Both the position numbers and the translations under genes were made by a program. Positions 19,301-27,183 of a DNA stretch of 41,552 bases are shown here, in pieces; within the stretch, counting starts at the first letter, position 1, and each line of letters begins with the position of its first letter. The DNA comes from Thalassobaculaceae bacterium (GTDB lineage: Bacteria; Pseudomonadota; Alphaproteobacteria; Thalassobaculales; Thalassobaculaceae). Under the pieces are notes generated by a model, which had not been told where the DNA came from, made no database searches, and was given only the letters and a program-made list of their open reading frames with translations. The stretch lies in NCBI GenBank assembly GCA_029212785.1, contig JARGOG010000017.1, forward strand, positions 27,962-69,513, given 5' to 3'.

Positions 19301-19536
19301 ACGATGCTGGTCACCTCGCGGTCCATGGTTTCCGGCGAGGCACCCTGGAGAATGCCGCGCACGCTGACGATCGGCCGGTCGACATTCGGCAGTTCACGGA
19401 CTTCGACGGCCAGGATCGCGGCGAACCCGGCAAGCGCGATCAGCAGATTGAAGACCAGCGCCAGCAGCGGCCGGCGCACGCTGAGCGACGGCAGGTCGCT
19501 GATGCCGGCCGACGGCTTCGGCGGGGTCGTGTTCAT
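16360..19536 (-). CDS. RND efflux permease (AcrB-like)
   Basis: A 1058-residue inner-membrane pump of the hydrophobe/amphiphile RND family. It has the first membrane helix at residues 25-45, a large periplasmic loop, a cluster of helices near 335-540 including the proton-relay pair in GMIVDDSIVVLENI, a second periplasmic loop and a final helix cluster near 865-1030. The internal duplication expected of the family is evident. Substrate cannot be deduced. Its ATG overlaps the stop of the membrane fusion protein (ATGA), indicating coupled translation. No TolC-like outer-membrane gene is in the window, so it must use one encoded elsewhere. Confidence 0.94.
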   Translation of the reverse strand: MNTTPPKPSAGISDLPSLSVRRPLLALVFNLLIALAGFAAILAVEVRELPNVDRPIVSVRGILQGASPETMDREVTSIVEGAVARVNGVRQIHSSSEENNFRMRVEFDPGANLDLAAADVREAVSRVERELPDNVEQLAVVKADADASPIMRLAVLGEEVSEEDLARIVENDIIPELISVDGVADVNLFGDRQRQLRVVLDPLRLSAYQLSVSDVIDVLKNAPFDIPAGSFGSEDQELIVRADATVENAVEVEAIVIRDNIRVGDVAQVFFGPEDAESFVRVDGVHVIGLGIVRQAQSNTIQISERVRETVAEINGRFERIQVRVTSDDAQFIEGSVEEVLYTLVLAVLIVIATLWLFLGSPSATLIPCVSIPIALVGSVAAIWLLGFSINILTLLALVLATGMIVDDSIVVLENIQRRRGQSLGARAAAVLGSRQVFFAVIATTATLVSVFVPISFLPSTAGRLFREFGFVLAIAMVISSFVALTLVPALAARLGEDGPSRFGIRRALGSLGTRLADLYAVTLRAALAAPLIVVAVATILAAGSWFAYERLDRELLPTEDRGIIFVFGTGPDGAGLSYSDRQSDKMEAVLQPYLDSGEIESLFTIVGRYDLNRVFVSAPLAPWKERARSQQEIMNEIRPQMNAIPGMRIRVYGSNSLNLRSNAGGLEVALIGNDYLHLYEAAKGMTAEIEKRLPYLSDIRISYQPTQPQLSVRIDRRRASDLGIPLDDLADTLRVMIDGMDIADLNVRDESIPIMLEARSGAIDDPSDLVNLYIRTDRGSLVPLSSLVTLTEEGVANELDRHVQRRAVEIDADVRPSVTLKQAAVDIREIAEAVLPEGVDMILLGEAEALEEAEREVMITYAIAIIVVFLVLVAQFESITSAAIVIITVPFGIAAAIYALLLTGTSMNVYSQIGLVMMIGLMAKNGILVVEFADQLRDRGFSVREAAERAAIVRLRPIVMTMVSTILGGLPLILSHGPGAEARMAIGWVVFGGLGLAAVFTLYLTPVVYLGLARLSPARASGADKLEREMAHADTVPDVAEGGDATPPPKPLGAGDD

Positions 19537-20648
19537 GATCCGGCGCCTTGCAGGCGGGCCGGGACCGGCTTCGGCGCGATCCTGTCCTCCGGCACGATCT
19601 CGACCGGTGAGCCGGGTCGCATGCGGTGTAGGCCCTCGACCACCACAAGATCGTCAGGGGCGAGCCCGCCATCGACCAGGACCATGGCTTCCTGACGTTG
19701 GACGATGGTCACCGGCACCCGTTTCGCCGTCCCGTCGCGGACGGCCCACACGAACGAGCCATCGCCGCCCCACTGGATCGCAACTTCGGGTACGCGCGGG
19801 TGATCGGCGCCGCGGATGTCGAGGCTCACGCGGAAGCTCATGCCCGGCCGCAGCAGGTCGTCACCGTTGGGGATGCGGGCGCGGACGGTGTAGGACCGGT
19901 TCTCCTCGTCGACCCGGCTGTCCACGTCAAAGACCGTACCCTCGGCGGAGATGTCGGCGCTCGCCCACGGCACGACCGAGGCCGTCTCACCGACTCGGAT
20001 CCGACCGAGTAGAGCTTCGGGTACCGCGAAACGCACCAGCAGGGTGGAGCGGTCGTCGAGGGAGGCGATGCGGGTGTCGGAAGAGACCCGGTCGCCGATA
20101 TCGAGATCGGTCAGACCGATCCGACCGGAGAACGGGGCGACCACGAAGCGGTCGGACAGTGCGACCTCGGATTGCTTCAGGGAAATCCGCGCCGCCTCGA
20201 GCGTGGTCAAGGCGTCGTCCAGGGTCGCCTGGGCGACGGCACCGGAACTGCTCAGGCTGCTGAGACGCTTGACGATCCGGTTGGCATCGGCAAGCCGGAC
20301 ACGGGCAAGTTGCACCGCCAGTTCCTCCGCCTCGCGGTCGAGTTCGAGCAGGACGTCGCCCTGCTTGACCACGCCGTCGCCGGTGAAGTTGATGGCTTCG
20401 ATTTCGCCGGCGGTGGGGGCGAACAGGATGGCGGAATGTTCGGCCCTTGCCGTGCCGACGGCTTCGACGCGGACGCGCTCGGCGGCGAAGGTCACCTCCG
20501 CCACCACGGCGGCGGCGGCCTTCGTCCCGCCGCGCGGCGGCTTGTTGCCGTCTCCCGCATCGGACAGCATCGGGCCGGCGAAGACCCAGCCGGCAGCCAC
20601 GAGGGCGGCCAGCAGTCCGACCACGAGAATCTGACGCAAGACAGTCAT
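19533..20648 (-). CDS. RND efflux membrane fusion protein (HlyD/AcrA-like)
   Basis: A 371-residue periplasmic adaptor. It has an N-terminal membrane anchor (residues 5-25), a lipoyl-like half-motif FTGDGVVKQGDVLLELD, a helical hairpin of about 60 residues (QLARVRLADANRI to ALSDRFVV), the second lipoyl half VVAPFSGRIGLTDLDIGDRV and C-terminal beta-barrel domains. I chose the ATG at 20648, which is preceded by GGAGGGG; the open frame continues upstream without conserved sequence. It joins the RND pump to an outer-membrane channel. First gene of the pump operon. Confidence 0.92.
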   Translation of the reverse strand: MTVLRQILVVGLLAALVAAGWVFAGPMLSDAGDGNKPPRGGTKAAAAVVAEVTFAAERVRVEAVGTARAEHSAILFAPTAGEIEAINFTGDGVVKQGDVLLELDREAEELAVQLARVRLADANRIVKRLSSLSSSGAVAQATLDDALTTLEAARISLKQSEVALSDRFVVAPFSGRIGLTDLDIGDRVSSDTRIASLDDRSTLLVRFAVPEALLGRIRVGETASVVPWASADISAEGTVFDVDSRVDEENRSYTVRARIPNGDDLLRPGMSFRVSLDIRGADHPRVPEVAIQWGGDGSFVWAVRDGTAKRVPVTIVQRQEAMVLVDGGLAPDDLVVVEGLHRMRPGSPVEIVPEDRIAPKPVPARLQGAGS

Positions 20649-20765
20649 GCAGCCCCTCCGCTGACGGCCCCGGGAGGAGACCTCCGGCGGGCACTCCGAA
20701 CTGTATACAAGTGAAGCCCTAACGTACCGCAAGCCGGAATCTGTCGCGGCGACGACGAAGCGGGC

Positions 20766-22079
20766 CTAAGCGGCGACTTTCTCGGCCAGATAGATGATGC
20801 CAGAGATCGGCTGCCCGCGCTCGTTTCGCAGTGCGGTGCGCAGCTTGTCGACGACCAGGAGGCCGTTCTCCTCCATCAGCGAGGAGATGTAGGCATCGCC
20901 ATGACCGAAACGCCCGGAAGGGCGCAGAATCCAGGATGCGGCCGGGACTTCCTCTTCGACCGAGAACGATAGCAGTGCTTTGGGATTCATATGCTCGGCG
21001 ATGGCCCGAATAGTGGCGTCGAGCGTCCCGATATAGATAAACACATCGCTGGCCAGCACCAGATCCACGGCCTCGTCGGACTGTTCCAGATAGCTCTCGA
21101 TATCGTTGGTGTGCAGAGCGTCGTAGACGCCTTTGACCTCGGCGTGGCGCAGCATCTTCTCCGACAGGTCGACGCCGATCAGATGGTCGACGAAGCCGCG
21201 GGCCGTGGCACCGGCGAGTCCTGTGCCGCATCCGAGGTCGAGGGCCCGGGCGAAACGCCGGGCGCCTCGGTGCTGATTGACCAGGCCGATCATGTCGAGA
21301 TGGATGCGGCATTGCAGGTCGCCGACCAGATGCGCCTCAAAGCTTGGCGCGTAGGCGTCGAACAGCTTGCGCACATATTCGGCGGGCGCCGCGCGGGTGG
21401 TCCGGCCTTCCAGGGCGGCGATCAGATGGCGGGCGTCCTCACGCGTCGGGTTGATCTCCAGCGCGCGGTGCAGATGGATCAGCGCGTCGACCGGCTGACC
21501 CTGGCGGTTCAGCAACAGGCCGACATTGAAATGGACGGTATCGCTGTCCGGCATGCGGTCCGACGCCTGCAGATAAGCTTCCACCGCCTCCTGCAGTTCG
21601 CCAATCTCCTGATAGGCATTGGCGAGATTGTTATAGGTTTCGCCGAGGGTCGGATCGATGTCGAGGGCGCGCCGGTAATGGTCGATCGCCCGCAGCAGAT
21701 GGCCCTCGGCTTTCAGGATCACGCCGAGATTGCTGTAGGCGTCGGCGAACCGATGATTGATCAGGATCGCCTTCTGATAGCAGCTTGCCGCCGCCGACGT
21801 CTGGCCGGCCTGCTTGAGAATCAGTCCGAGATTGTTGAGGGCGGATGCCGAGCGCGGGTCGACCAGAACGGCCTTGGCGGAGAACGGCACTGCGGCGGCC
21901 AGATCGCCGCGCTGGAGCATCAGCGTGCCCATCAGGTTCAGCGCATCCGCTTCGCCGGGGTCAATTCTCAGCGCACGGGTATAGAGGTCCGCAGCCGCGT
22001 CGAAGTGACCCAACTGATGTTCACGGATCGCCTGGACCACTAGGACCGGGGCCGGCAGTTCGATCGTCGCCGTCGCCAT
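20766..22079 (-). CDS. TPR repeat protein fused to a class I methyltransferase
   Basis: A 437-residue protein. Residues 10-230 contain about six tetratricopeptide repeats (for example AIDHYRRALDIDPTLGETYNNLANAYQEIGE). Residues 265-430 form a SAM-dependent methyltransferase domain with motif I LDLGCGTGLAG, GVDLSEKML as motif II and a DLVLASDVFIYIG motif. It is predicted soluble, with no signal peptide. Start chosen at ATG 22079, six bases after GGGGGAG. The TPR part would present a protein partner to the methyltransferase; the target is unknown. It lies downstream of rpsD, separated by an intrinsic terminator, so it probably has its own promoter. Confidence 0.87.
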   Translation of the reverse strand: MATATIELPAPVLVVQAIREHQLGHFDAAADLYTRALRIDPGEADALNLMGTLMLQRGDLAAAVPFSAKAVLVDPRSASALNNLGLILKQAGQTSAAASCYQKAILINHRFADAYSNLGVILKAEGHLLRAIDHYRRALDIDPTLGETYNNLANAYQEIGELQEAVEAYLQASDRMPDSDTVHFNVGLLLNRQGQPVDALIHLHRALEINPTREDARHLIAALEGRTTRAAPAEYVRKLFDAYAPSFEAHLVGDLQCRIHLDMIGLVNQHRGARRFARALDLGCGTGLAGATARGFVDHLIGVDLSEKMLRHAEVKGVYDALHTNDIESYLEQSDEAVDLVLASDVFIYIGTLDATIRAIAEHMNPKALLSFSVEEEVPAASWILRPSGRFGHGDAYISSLMEENGLLVVDKLRTALRNERGQPISGIIYLAEKVAA

Positions 22080-22183
22080 ATTCTGCTCCCCCAAGTCTTG
22101 AACCGTATATTCGTTGAACCGGTTGAACAAATAATTAACGGGCAGCCCGGTTGTGCTCACGGTTTCGTGGAGAAGCTCAATGC

Positions 22184-22210
22184 AAAAGGCCGGCCACAAG
22201 GGCCGGCCAA
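22184..22210 (-). terminator. intrinsic terminator downstream of rpsD
   Basis: Two GGCCGGCC arms (22188-22195 and 22201-22208) form an 8-base-pair G/C stem with a 5-base loop. On the minus strand the stem is followed by TTTTG. It starts 29 bases after the rpsD stop codon. Confidence 0.75.
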
Positions 22211-22238
22211 TTCGCTATTTGTCTTGGAAGGACGTCGA

Positions 22239-22853
22239 TTAGCGCGAGTAGAACTCGACCACGAGGTTCGGTTCCATCTGCACCGGATACGGCACGTCTT
22301 CGAGCTTCGGGATGCGCATGAACGTCCCGGACATCTTCGAGTGATCGACTTCCAGGTAGTCCGGCACGTCGCGCTCGTTCGACTGCGCGCCTTCCAGAAC
22401 CACCGGCAGCTCGCGGGACTTCTCCTTGACCTCGACGACGTCGCCTTCGCGGACCTTGAAGGACGGGATGTTGACGCGCTTGCCGTTGACCTTGACGTGG
22501 CCATGGTTGACCAGCTGGCGGGCAGCGAAGACGGTCGGCACAAATTTCATGCGGTAGACCACGGCGTCGAGACGGGTCTCGAGAATGCCGATCAGGTTCT
22601 CACCGGTGTCGCCCTTACGGCGCACGGCCTCGGCGTAGTACTTGCGGAACTGCTTCTCGCCGATGTTGCCGTAGTAGCCCTTCAGCTTCTGCTTCGCCAT
22701 GAGCTGCACGCCGAAATCGGTCGGCTTGCGGCGGCGCTGCCCGTGCTGGCCCGGGCCGTATTCGCGGTTGTTGAGCGGGGACTTGGGGCGACCCCAGAGG
22801 TTGACGCCGAGACGGCGGTCAATCTTATGCTTCGCGGCGACGCGCTTGGCCAT
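22239..22853 (-). CDS. rpsD: 30S ribosomal protein S4
   Basis: A 204-residue primary 16S rRNA-binding protein of the small subunit. It is recognisable by [40 protein letters not shown], the S4 domain [18 protein letters not shown] and the C-terminal [18 protein letters not shown]. Like many proteobacterial S4 proteins it has no zinc-binding cysteines. It is a single-gene unit here, away from the alpha operon where S4 sits in E. coli, with its own strong promoter and terminator. Confidence 0.98.
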   Translation of the reverse strand: MAKRVAAKHKIDRRLGVNLWGRPKSPLNNREYGPGQHGQRRRKPTDFGVQLMAKQKLKGYYGNIGEKQFRKYYAEAVRRKGDTGENLIGILETRLDAVVYRMKFVPTVFAARQLVNHGHVKVNGKRVNIPSFKVREGDVVEVKEKSRELPVVLEGAQSNERDVPDYLEVDHSKMSGTFMRIPKLEDVPYPVQMEPNLVVEFYSR

Positions 22854-23003
22854 CGCTGGACTCCTTATTCATTCGGTCCGATTTCGGTCACTGTCGACCG
22901 CCGGACAAGTTGTCCCGATAGGGCGATCCGGCGCGCCGCCGAAGCGGTGTCCGGGCCGGGAACATGCCGGTTGCGCATGCTCCACGTTCTCGGGAATGGG
23001 CGG

Positions 23004-23031
23004 GTTATACGGATCGACCTGAAAATGTCAA
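23004..23031 (-). promoter_or_regulatory. rpsD promoter (near consensus)
   Basis: On the minus strand, TTGACA (23026-23031) and TATAAC (23004-23009) are separated by 16 bases. This is a near-perfect sigma-70 match, about 150 bases before the rpsD start, leaving a long 5' leader that could carry translational control. Confidence 0.7.
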
Positions 23032-23048
23032 ACAGAGTGTCCTATACT
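23019..23048 (+). promoter_or_regulatory. putative divergent promoter for the PAS_5 gene
   Basis: On the plus strand CTGAAA (23019-23024) and TATACT (23043-23048) are separated by 18 bases, 67 bases before the ATG at 23116. It overlaps the rpsD promoter on the other strand, so the two may compete for RNA polymerase. Confidence 0.45.
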
Positions 23049-23115
23049 CACCTGATTCGAAGGGTTATTCCCGTGCGAGGCACGGACCCGGGATACTGGA
23101 TGATGTGGGGCCATC

Positions 23116-23655
23116 ATGGTCTGGTCGTTTCTGACAAGTTGGACAACCCATGAGGCCGCCGGTCCGGTCATACCGATCAGGGATCGGGAGGACTTGGCGT
23201 TGGCGCATCTGCGAGGGCTTCACGACTACTGGTCCGGCAAGCTCGACGGCCGGGCCTATCCGGACCGCGCCGATATCGACCCGGCGGAGATGGTTCCCTG
23301 GCTACCGCATCTGCTGCTCGTCGAGACGAATCCTGCCGTCAACGACGTCCGGTTCCGGCTGATCGGGACTTGGGTGGCGGCGCGGACCGGCCGGGACGAC
23401 TCCGGCAAGACGATGAGCCAGATCGGTATCAACGAAAGTCGGGCCGCCTTGCGCGACGCCTATCTGGAGGCCGCCCGTCTTGGTCAGCCATGCCGTCGCA
23501 TCGGGCCGTTCCATGACCGTACCGGCCCGCAGAAACACCTTTTGGCCGAGCGTCTGTTGCTGCCGTTGTCCCATGGCGGCGATGGTGTCGCGATGATCCT
23601 GGCGGCGATCTACTTCATTGATGTCAGATCGCAGAGTGGCGCGGCGGCACTCTAA
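23116..23655 (+). CDS. PAS_5 domain protein (stand-alone)
   Basis: A 179-residue soluble protein that is essentially one PAS_5 domain (residues 30-170). It shows the family opening LHDYWSGKL, the PDRADIDPAEMVPWLPHLLLVE motif, FRLIGTWVAARTGRD and the closing strands LLLPLSHGGDGVAMILAA. Such proteins are common in alphaproteobacteria and have no established function. A second family member lies at 37281-37886 and the N terminus of the hybrid kinase resembles them. Its stop overlaps the stop of trmJ by four bases, tail to tail. Confidence 0.82.
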   Translation: MVWSFLTSWTTHEAAGPVIPIRDREDLALAHLRGLHDYWSGKLDGRAYPDRADIDPAEMVPWLPHLLLVETNPAVNDVRFRLIGTWVAARTGRDDSGKTMSQIGINESRAALRDAYLEAARLGQPCRRIGPFHDRTGPQKHLLAERLLLPLSHGGDGVAMILAAIYFIDVRSQSGAAAL

Positions 23656-24416
23656 TGCTTGCGCCGCTTCTGTCCGGTCAGGGCCTTGATCACGCCATGC
23701 AGGCTCTGAACTTCCTGGTCGCTCATCCCGGCGCGGGTGAACAGGGTGCGCAAATTGCGCTTCATCGTCGGTTCCAGATGCTCGGGATAGAAGAACCCGG
23801 CATCGTCCAGCTCCGCCTCCAGGCGGGTGAAGAAGAACTCACGGGTCTCCACCGGGGCCGGTGGACTCTCCGACATCATCTGGACGTCGGGCGTCTCGTC
23901 GCCGCTCTGATACCACTCGTAGCCGACCAGCAGGACGGCCTGGGCCAGATTGAGAGACGAGAAGCCGGGGTTCAGCGGCACCGTGATCACCGCGTCCGCC
24001 AGGGTGACGTCCTCGTTTACCAGGCCGGCGCGTTCCGGGCCGAACAGCACGCCCGCCGGTTGCCCGGCATCGACCCGGCGACGCAGTTGGGCGGCGGCGG
24101 CGCGGGGCACGAGCGCCTCCTTGGTCACGCCGCGCGGCCGCGCGGTGGTCGCGAGCACATAGGTGAGATCGGCACAGGCCTCGGCTGTTGTCGAAAAGAC
24201 CCGGGCAAACTCCAGAACCTGGATGGCGCCGGCGGCCATTGCCTCGGCGGCCGGATTGGGCCAGCCGTCCCGCGGGTTCACCAGCCGCAGATCGGTCAGT
24301 CCACAATTCAGCATCGCCCGGGCGCAGGCACCGATATTCTCGCCGAGCTGCGGTTCCACCAGCACGATCGCCGGACCCGACCCGGCGACTGAACGGGCAT
24401 GATCCGTCCCCGCCAT
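23652..24416 (-). CDS. trmJ: tRNA (cytidine/uridine-32-2'-O)-methyltransferase TrmJ
   Basis: A 254-residue SPOUT-class (trefoil knot) RNA methyltransferase. Motifs include VLVEPQLGENIGACARAMLNCGL at the N terminus, LFGPERAGLVNED, and the knot segment VPLNPGFSSLNLAQAVLLVGYEW. Family members methylate the ribose at position 32 in the anticodon loop. I chose the ATG at 24416, four bases after the cimA stop; a more upstream ATG at 24449 would overlap cimA. It is cotranscribed with cimA by spacing. Confidence 0.88.
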   Translation of the reverse strand: MAGTDHARSVAGSGPAIVLVEPQLGENIGACARAMLNCGLTDLRLVNPRDGWPNPAAEAMAAGAIQVLEFARVFSTTAEACADLTYVLATTARPRGVTKEALVPRAAAAQLRRRVDAGQPAGVLFGPERAGLVNEDVTLADAVITVPLNPGFSSLNLAQAVLLVGYEWYQSGDETPDVQMMSESPPAPVETREFFFTRLEAELDDAGFFYPEHLEPTMKRNLRTLFTRAGMSDQEVQSLHGVIKALTGQKRRKH

Positions 24417-24420
24417 GGGC

Positions 24421-26064
24421 TCAGCCGTCCGCTTTCGGTGCCGCGGCACCGTCGCGCAGCAGCTTCCAGGTGATGGCGTCGGACAGGGCGGCGATCGAGG
24501 CGTCGATGATATTCGGGCTGACGCCGACCGTGCGCCAGGTGGTGCCGGTCTCGTCCTCGCTCTCGATCATCACCCGCGTGGTGGCGTCGGTGCCGTCGCC
24601 GTCCCGGGCGGGGGGGAGGATGCGGACCTTGTAGTCGATCAGGCGCATGGTCACGATGTTCGGGAGCTTCGGGGTCAGTGCCTTGCGGATCGCGGTATCG
24701 AGCGCATTGACCGGACCATTGCCGACCGCGACCTCGTGATGGGCGGTTCCGCCGACGGTCAGCGTTGCCGTCGCCTCGGACTCGATCACCAACTCGCCAC
24801 GGGCATTGAAGCGACGTTCGTCCATGACGCGCCAGCGCTCGATCGTGAAGAATTCCGGCACCCCCTGGATCAGACGGCGGGCCAGCAGCTCGAAGCTCGC
24901 CTCCGCGCTGTCATAGGAATAGCCGAGGAACTCCTTCTCCTTCACCTCGTCGACCAGCCGCTGCACCTTCGGGTGCTTGGGGTCGATCTCGACGCCGATC
25001 TCGGCGAAGCGGGCGAGGATGTTGGAGCGGCCGGCCTGATCGGACACCAGGATGTGGCGCTGGTTGCCGACGGTCGACGGTTCGATGTGCTCGTAGGTCT
25101 TCGGATCCTTCTGCACGGCGGAGACATGCAGGCCGCCCTTATGGGCGAAGGCGGCGGCACCGACGAAGGCGCGGTGCGGATCGCTCGGGCGGTTCAGGCG
25201 CTCGTCGAGCAGCCGGGAAACCGCCGTCAACTGCTTCAGCTTGCCGATGCCGACATTGGTCTCCAAGCCCATCTTGAGGACCAGATTCGGAATGATCGCC
25301 ATCATGTCGGCATTGCCGCAGCGCTCGCCGAGCCCGTTGATCGTGCCCTGAACCTGACGCGCGCCGGCGCGGATCGCGGCCAGCGAGTTGGCGACGGCGT
25401 TGCCGGTGTCGTTGTGGCAATGGATGCCGATATGGGTCCCCGGCACTGTCTCGACGACCTTGGCGACGATCTCCTCGATCTCGTGGGGCAGGGTGCCGCC
25501 ATTGGTGTCGCACAGCACGACCCAGCGCGCGCCGGCCTTGTAGGCGGCCTCGGCGCAGTCGAGCGCGTAGTCCGGATTGGCCTTGAAGCCGTCGAAGAAA
25601 TGCTCGCAGTCGAACATCGCCTCGCGGCCGACGGCGACCGCGCGGGCGATGCTGTCGCGGACCATCGCGATATTCTCGTCGCGGTCGATTTCCAGGGCGA
25701 CGTCGACATGGAAGTCCCAGGTCTTGCCGACGAGGCAGACCGCCGGAACCCGCGCGTCGAGGATGCCGGCGAGACCGGGATCGTTCTCGGCGCTGCGGCC
25801 GGGGCGGCGGGTCATGCCGAAGGCGACGATCCGCGCGTTCTCCAGCGCCGGCGGTTCGGCGAAGAAGCGATCGTCGGTCGGATTGGCGCCGGGCCAGCCA
25901 CCCTCGATGTAGTCAATCCCGAGCTGGTCGAGCGCGCGGGCAATCGCCGCCTTGTCGGCCACGGTGAAATCGACGCCGCGGGTCTGCTGACCGTCACGCA
26001 GGGTCGTGTCGAACAGATAGACGCGGTCGGCGCCCGATGCCTGGGCTGAGCTGTCGCTGGCCAT
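24421..26064 (-). CDS. cimA: citramalate synthase
   Basis: A 547-residue enzyme of the DRE-TIM metallolyase family that condenses pyruvate with acetyl-CoA to citramalate, opening a threonine-independent isoleucine route. Catalytic signatures: LFDTTLRDGQQTRGVDF at residues 18-34, CDTNGGTLPHEI, and the metal-binding HCHNDTGNAVANSLAA. The CimA-specific YIEGGWPGANPTD and a C-terminal LeuA dimer-type regulatory domain (about 390-540) are present, so isoleucine feedback is plausible. The start follows GGGAGAGG. Its leader carries a hairpin just upstream. Confidence 0.93.
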   Translation of the reverse strand: MASDSSAQASGADRVYLFDTTLRDGQQTRGVDFTVADKAAIARALDQLGIDYIEGGWPGANPTDDRFFAEPPALENARIVAFGMTRRPGRSAENDPGLAGILDARVPAVCLVGKTWDFHVDVALEIDRDENIAMVRDSIARAVAVGREAMFDCEHFFDGFKANPDYALDCAEAAYKAGARWVVLCDTNGGTLPHEIEEIVAKVVETVPGTHIGIHCHNDTGNAVANSLAAIRAGARQVQGTINGLGERCGNADMMAIIPNLVLKMGLETNVGIGKLKQLTAVSRLLDERLNRPSDPHRAFVGAAAFAHKGGLHVSAVQKDPKTYEHIEPSTVGNQRHILVSDQAGRSNILARFAEIGVEIDPKHPKVQRLVDEVKEKEFLGYSYDSAEASFELLARRLIQGVPEFFTIERWRVMDERRFNARGELVIESEATATLTVGGTAHHEVAVGNGPVNALDTAIRKALTPKLPNIVTMRLIDYKVRILPPARDGDGTDATTRVMIESEDETGTTWRTVGVSPNIIDASIAALSDAITWKLLRDGAAAPKADG

Positions 26065-26077
26065 GGAGCCTCTCCCG

Positions 26078-26109
26078 GCCCGCCTCGGGGCTGCATCAGG
26101 GAGGCGGGC
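26078..26109 (-). promoter_or_regulatory. hairpin beside the cimA ribosome-binding site
   Basis: GCCCGCCTC and GAGGCGGGC (26078-26086 and 26101-26109) form a 9-base-pair stem with a 14-base loop, immediately upstream of the GGGAGAGG ribosome site of cimA. It could modulate translation or be a remnant of attenuation; no leader peptide with isoleucine codons was seen. Confidence 0.35.
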
Positions 26110-26190
26110 GAATCGCTAATGGGACCGGGTCTCTACCAGCGCCGACGCCGGGCGGCAAGCGACGCGGTCGTCCCGGTGGCGCCCAGAGGG

Positions 26191-26234
26191 CGACGGCCGG
26201 GACCGGATCTCCGCGGTATGGGCCCCGGCCGTCG
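26191..26234 (-). terminator. GC-rich hairpin downstream of the dioxygenase gene
   Basis: CGACGGCCGGG at 26191-26201 pairs perfectly with CCCGGCCGTCG at 26224-26234 (11 base pairs, 22-base loop). It lies 49 bases after the dioxygenase stop. No T-tract follows on either strand, so if it terminates transcription it is not a classic intrinsic terminator. Confidence 0.35.
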
Positions 26235-26283
26235 CGTTGTTCAGTCGGGAAGTCGCGCTTGGAGAGGCGGCGCAATGTCGCCC

Positions 26284-27093
26284 CTAGCCCCGCAGGACCG
26301 GGAACTCCTCGCCGTGCAGCGGCTCGCCATGGCTCAGCCGGACATCGGGGAAGGGTGGCGAGACCTCGCCCTTGCGCTTCACATAGACCACGTCGTCGCC
26401 GCAGAACCGGGCGGCGAAGGCGCGCCGTCGGTTGCCGCCGTTCCCGGGATTGCCGGGGGCGCCGTGGACCGTCAGGAACGAGAAGGCGATGGCGTCGCCC
26501 GGCTCCATGTCCCAGCCGAGGATGGTGTGCTCGCCACGCTGCAGCTCGATGTCGGGCAGCGGCTCCAGCCCCTCGTCGCTGCGCTCATAGGCCTCGCCCT
26601 TGAACTTGGTCGGCAGAAAGCGCTTGCCCCAGGCATGGGAGCCGGCGACGAATTCGACGCAGACGTCCCGCGGCACCGGATCCAGCGGGATCCACAGCGA
26701 GCAGGTCTTGGTCCCTTCGACACAGTAGTACGGCTGATCGTGATGCCAGGGGGTGCGCTCCTCCGTGCCCGGTTCCTTGACCAGCACGTGCTCGTGGAAC
26801 AGCACGACGCGGCTCGATCCCATGAGCTGCCCGGCGAGGTCGGCGGCGGGGGAGTTCTTCAGGAAATCCTCGTATTCGGGGATACGCTGCCAGTTGCAGT
26901 AGTCGCCGAAGAAGTAACCGGGCTTGCCCTCGGGCGTGTATTCCTTCGCATAGGTGCCGGGCGCGCGCATGTTGCGGTCGATACCGTCGCGCAGCTCGGC
27001 GATCCACTCCTTGGAGAACACGCCGGGGAGCTTCACCGCGCCGTCTCGGCGGAAATGCTCGACCGTGTCGTTGGCCAGCTGCGTGTCGGTCAT
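26284..27093 (-). CDS. phytanoyl-CoA dioxygenase (PhyH) family protein
   Basis: A 269-residue Fe(II)/2-oxoglutarate-dependent oxygenase. The iron-binding facial triad is visible as His-x-Asp in WHHDQPYYC and a distal His in FLTVHGAPGN; the likely 2-oxoglutarate-binding Arg lies in NRRRAFAARF. The N-terminal FRRDGAVKLPGVFSKEWI is typical of the family. The substrate is unknown; PhyH relatives hydroxylate acyl-CoAs or small molecules. The ATG at 27093 has GGAGAGGA upstream. It does not appear to belong to the cimA unit. Confidence 0.87.
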   Translation of the reverse strand: MTDTQLANDTVEHFRRDGAVKLPGVFSKEWIAELRDGIDRNMRAPGTYAKEYTPEGKPGYFFGDYCNWQRIPEYEDFLKNSPAADLAGQLMGSSRVVLFHEHVLVKEPGTEERTPWHHDQPYYCVEGTKTCSLWIPLDPVPRDVCVEFVAGSHAWGKRFLPTKFKGEAYERSDEGLEPLPDIELQRGEHTILGWDMEPGDAIAFSFLTVHGAPGNPGNGGNRRRAFAARFCGDDVVYVKRKGEVSPPFPDVRLSHGEPLHGEEFPVLRG

Positions 27094-27183
27094 GGCGTCC
27101 TCTCCGGGCAGAATCAATCGTCGCCCGACAGCCTGCGAACTTGCCCGGCTTTCGTCAATGCACCCCGATCGGCCCGATATGCG

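Noticed and set aside
15763-19695. A plus-strand open frame of about 1310 codons
   Set aside because: It lies antisense to the RND pump and fusion protein. Its translation is dominated by His, Asp, Arg and Gln with no domain pattern, as expected for the opposite strand of GC-rich genes.
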